The position numbers and the translations under genes are program-made. A stretch of 5,575 nucleotides of DNA from an uncultured Oscillospiraceae bacterium (GTDB lineage Bacteria; Bacillota; Clostridia; Oscillospirales; Ruminococcaceae): NCBI GenBank assembly GCA_910577365.1, contig CAJTMU010000129.1, positions 1 to 5,575 of the forward strand. The letters run 5' to 3'. Positions within the stretch are counted from its first letter, which is position 1. Each line of letters starts with the position of its first letter. The notes under the pieces were generated by a model. That model did not search any database and was not told the origin of the DNA. It saw only the letters and a list, made by a program, of their open reading frames with translations. This document shows positions 5,227 to 5,575 of this stretch, in pieces.

Positions 5227-5575
5227 ATGAGAAACACAATCCTGATTGTAGATGATATGGAAATTAACAGAGCCATTCTTGCCGAGGGCTTCAGCGATGT
5301 TTATGAGATCGTTGAGGCTTCTAACGGCAAAGAGGCGCTGGAAATAATCAACAGCAATAATAATATTGCAGCTGTTCTGCTGGACTTGATAATGCCTGTC
5401 ATGAATGGCATTCAAGTTCTAACGGATATGAACAGAACGGGGAAAATTGTTCATATTCCGGTGTTTATTATTACTGCGTCGGACAGTGAGACAATGCTGA
5501 TGGACACCTATAATCTGGGGGCTGTTGATGTAATTTCAAAGCCATTTATTATGAACTTCCTGCGCTGCAGAGTGG
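5227..5575 (+). CDS. Response regulator receiver domain, 3' end cut by window
   Basis: ATG 5227 follows GGAGGAG (5214-5220) at 6 bases. The frame stays open to the last base, giving 116 visible residues with no stop, so the gene continues. The visible part is one complete-looking receiver domain: acidic pair D9/D10 in ILIVDDMEINR, phospho-acceptor D53 in LLDLIMPVMNG, T83 in FIITAS and K105 in ISKPF. All the key residues are present. The start of a following helix (NFLRCRV) suggests the protein is longer than one receiver. In Clostridia, receivers of this look often precede GGDEF, EAL, HD-GYP or further signalling domains, but nothing here shows which. It is the probable end point of the relay begun by the upstream kinase and HPt. 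The gene is only 15 bases from the HPt gene, so the two are almost certainly cotranscribed. Confidence 0.93.
   Translation, partial: MRNTILIVDDMEINRAILAEGFSDVYEIVEASNGKEALEIINSNNNIAAVLLDLIMPVMNGIQVLTDMNRTGKIVHIPVFIITASDSETMLMDTYNLGAVDVISKPFIMNFLRCRV

Noticed and set aside
1..5575. Mobile elements, CRISPR arrays, tRNA or rRNA genes
   Set aside because: No transposase, repeat-spacer pattern, tRNA cloverleaf or rRNA segment was seen on either strand.

Overview
The window looks like a chromosomal segment of a Gram-positive, Clostridia-type Bacillota, most likely a Ruminococcaceae/Oscillospirales relative. This rests on the fusA-tuf order at the end of a str-type operon, strong AGGAGG ribosome binding sites, promoters with a TGn extended -10, and a Cache-sensor hybrid kinase with separate HPt and receiver proteins of a style common in gut Clostridia. 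The lineage is inferred from protein and motif style and was not checked by a search. All genes lie on the + strand.

Positions 1-2030 hold translation genes. The 3' third of fusA (EF-G domains IV-V) ends at 570. A 166-base gap follows, with a promoter of its own (TTGATT-17-TAAAAT), a 9-bp inverted repeat around it, and a leader hairpin. tuf (EF-Tu, 412 aa) comes next and ends in a strong intrinsic terminator at about 1998-2027. This EF-Tu has every catalytic motif but is about 18 residues longer than the E. coli protein. The extra length sits mainly in a 12-residue insertion just after the NKCD guanine-recognition motif.

Positions 2031-5575 hold a separate transcription unit. It starts from a near-consensus promoter (TTGACT-17-TATAAT with TGG extension) and has a leader of about 116 nt. 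The leader contains two predicted stem-loops and a previously unlisted 27-codon upstream ORF with its own Shine-Dalgarno sequence. Then come a membrane hybrid histidine kinase (851 aa: TM, Cache-like sensor, TM, HisKA, HATPase, REC, REC), a stand-alone HPt protein (116 aa) and a receiver-domain response regulator cut by the window end.

Together the last three genes form what looks like a complete multistep phosphorelay. The proposed flow is His350 of the kinase to an Asp of its receivers (640 and/or 780), to His61 of the HPt, to Asp53 of the response regulator. The signal sensed and the final output cannot be read here, because the response regulator's C-terminal part lies beyond position 5575. 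The components are known families. The less ordinary features are the possible leader-peptide control of the kinase, the tandem receivers feeding one HPt, and the EF-Tu insertion.
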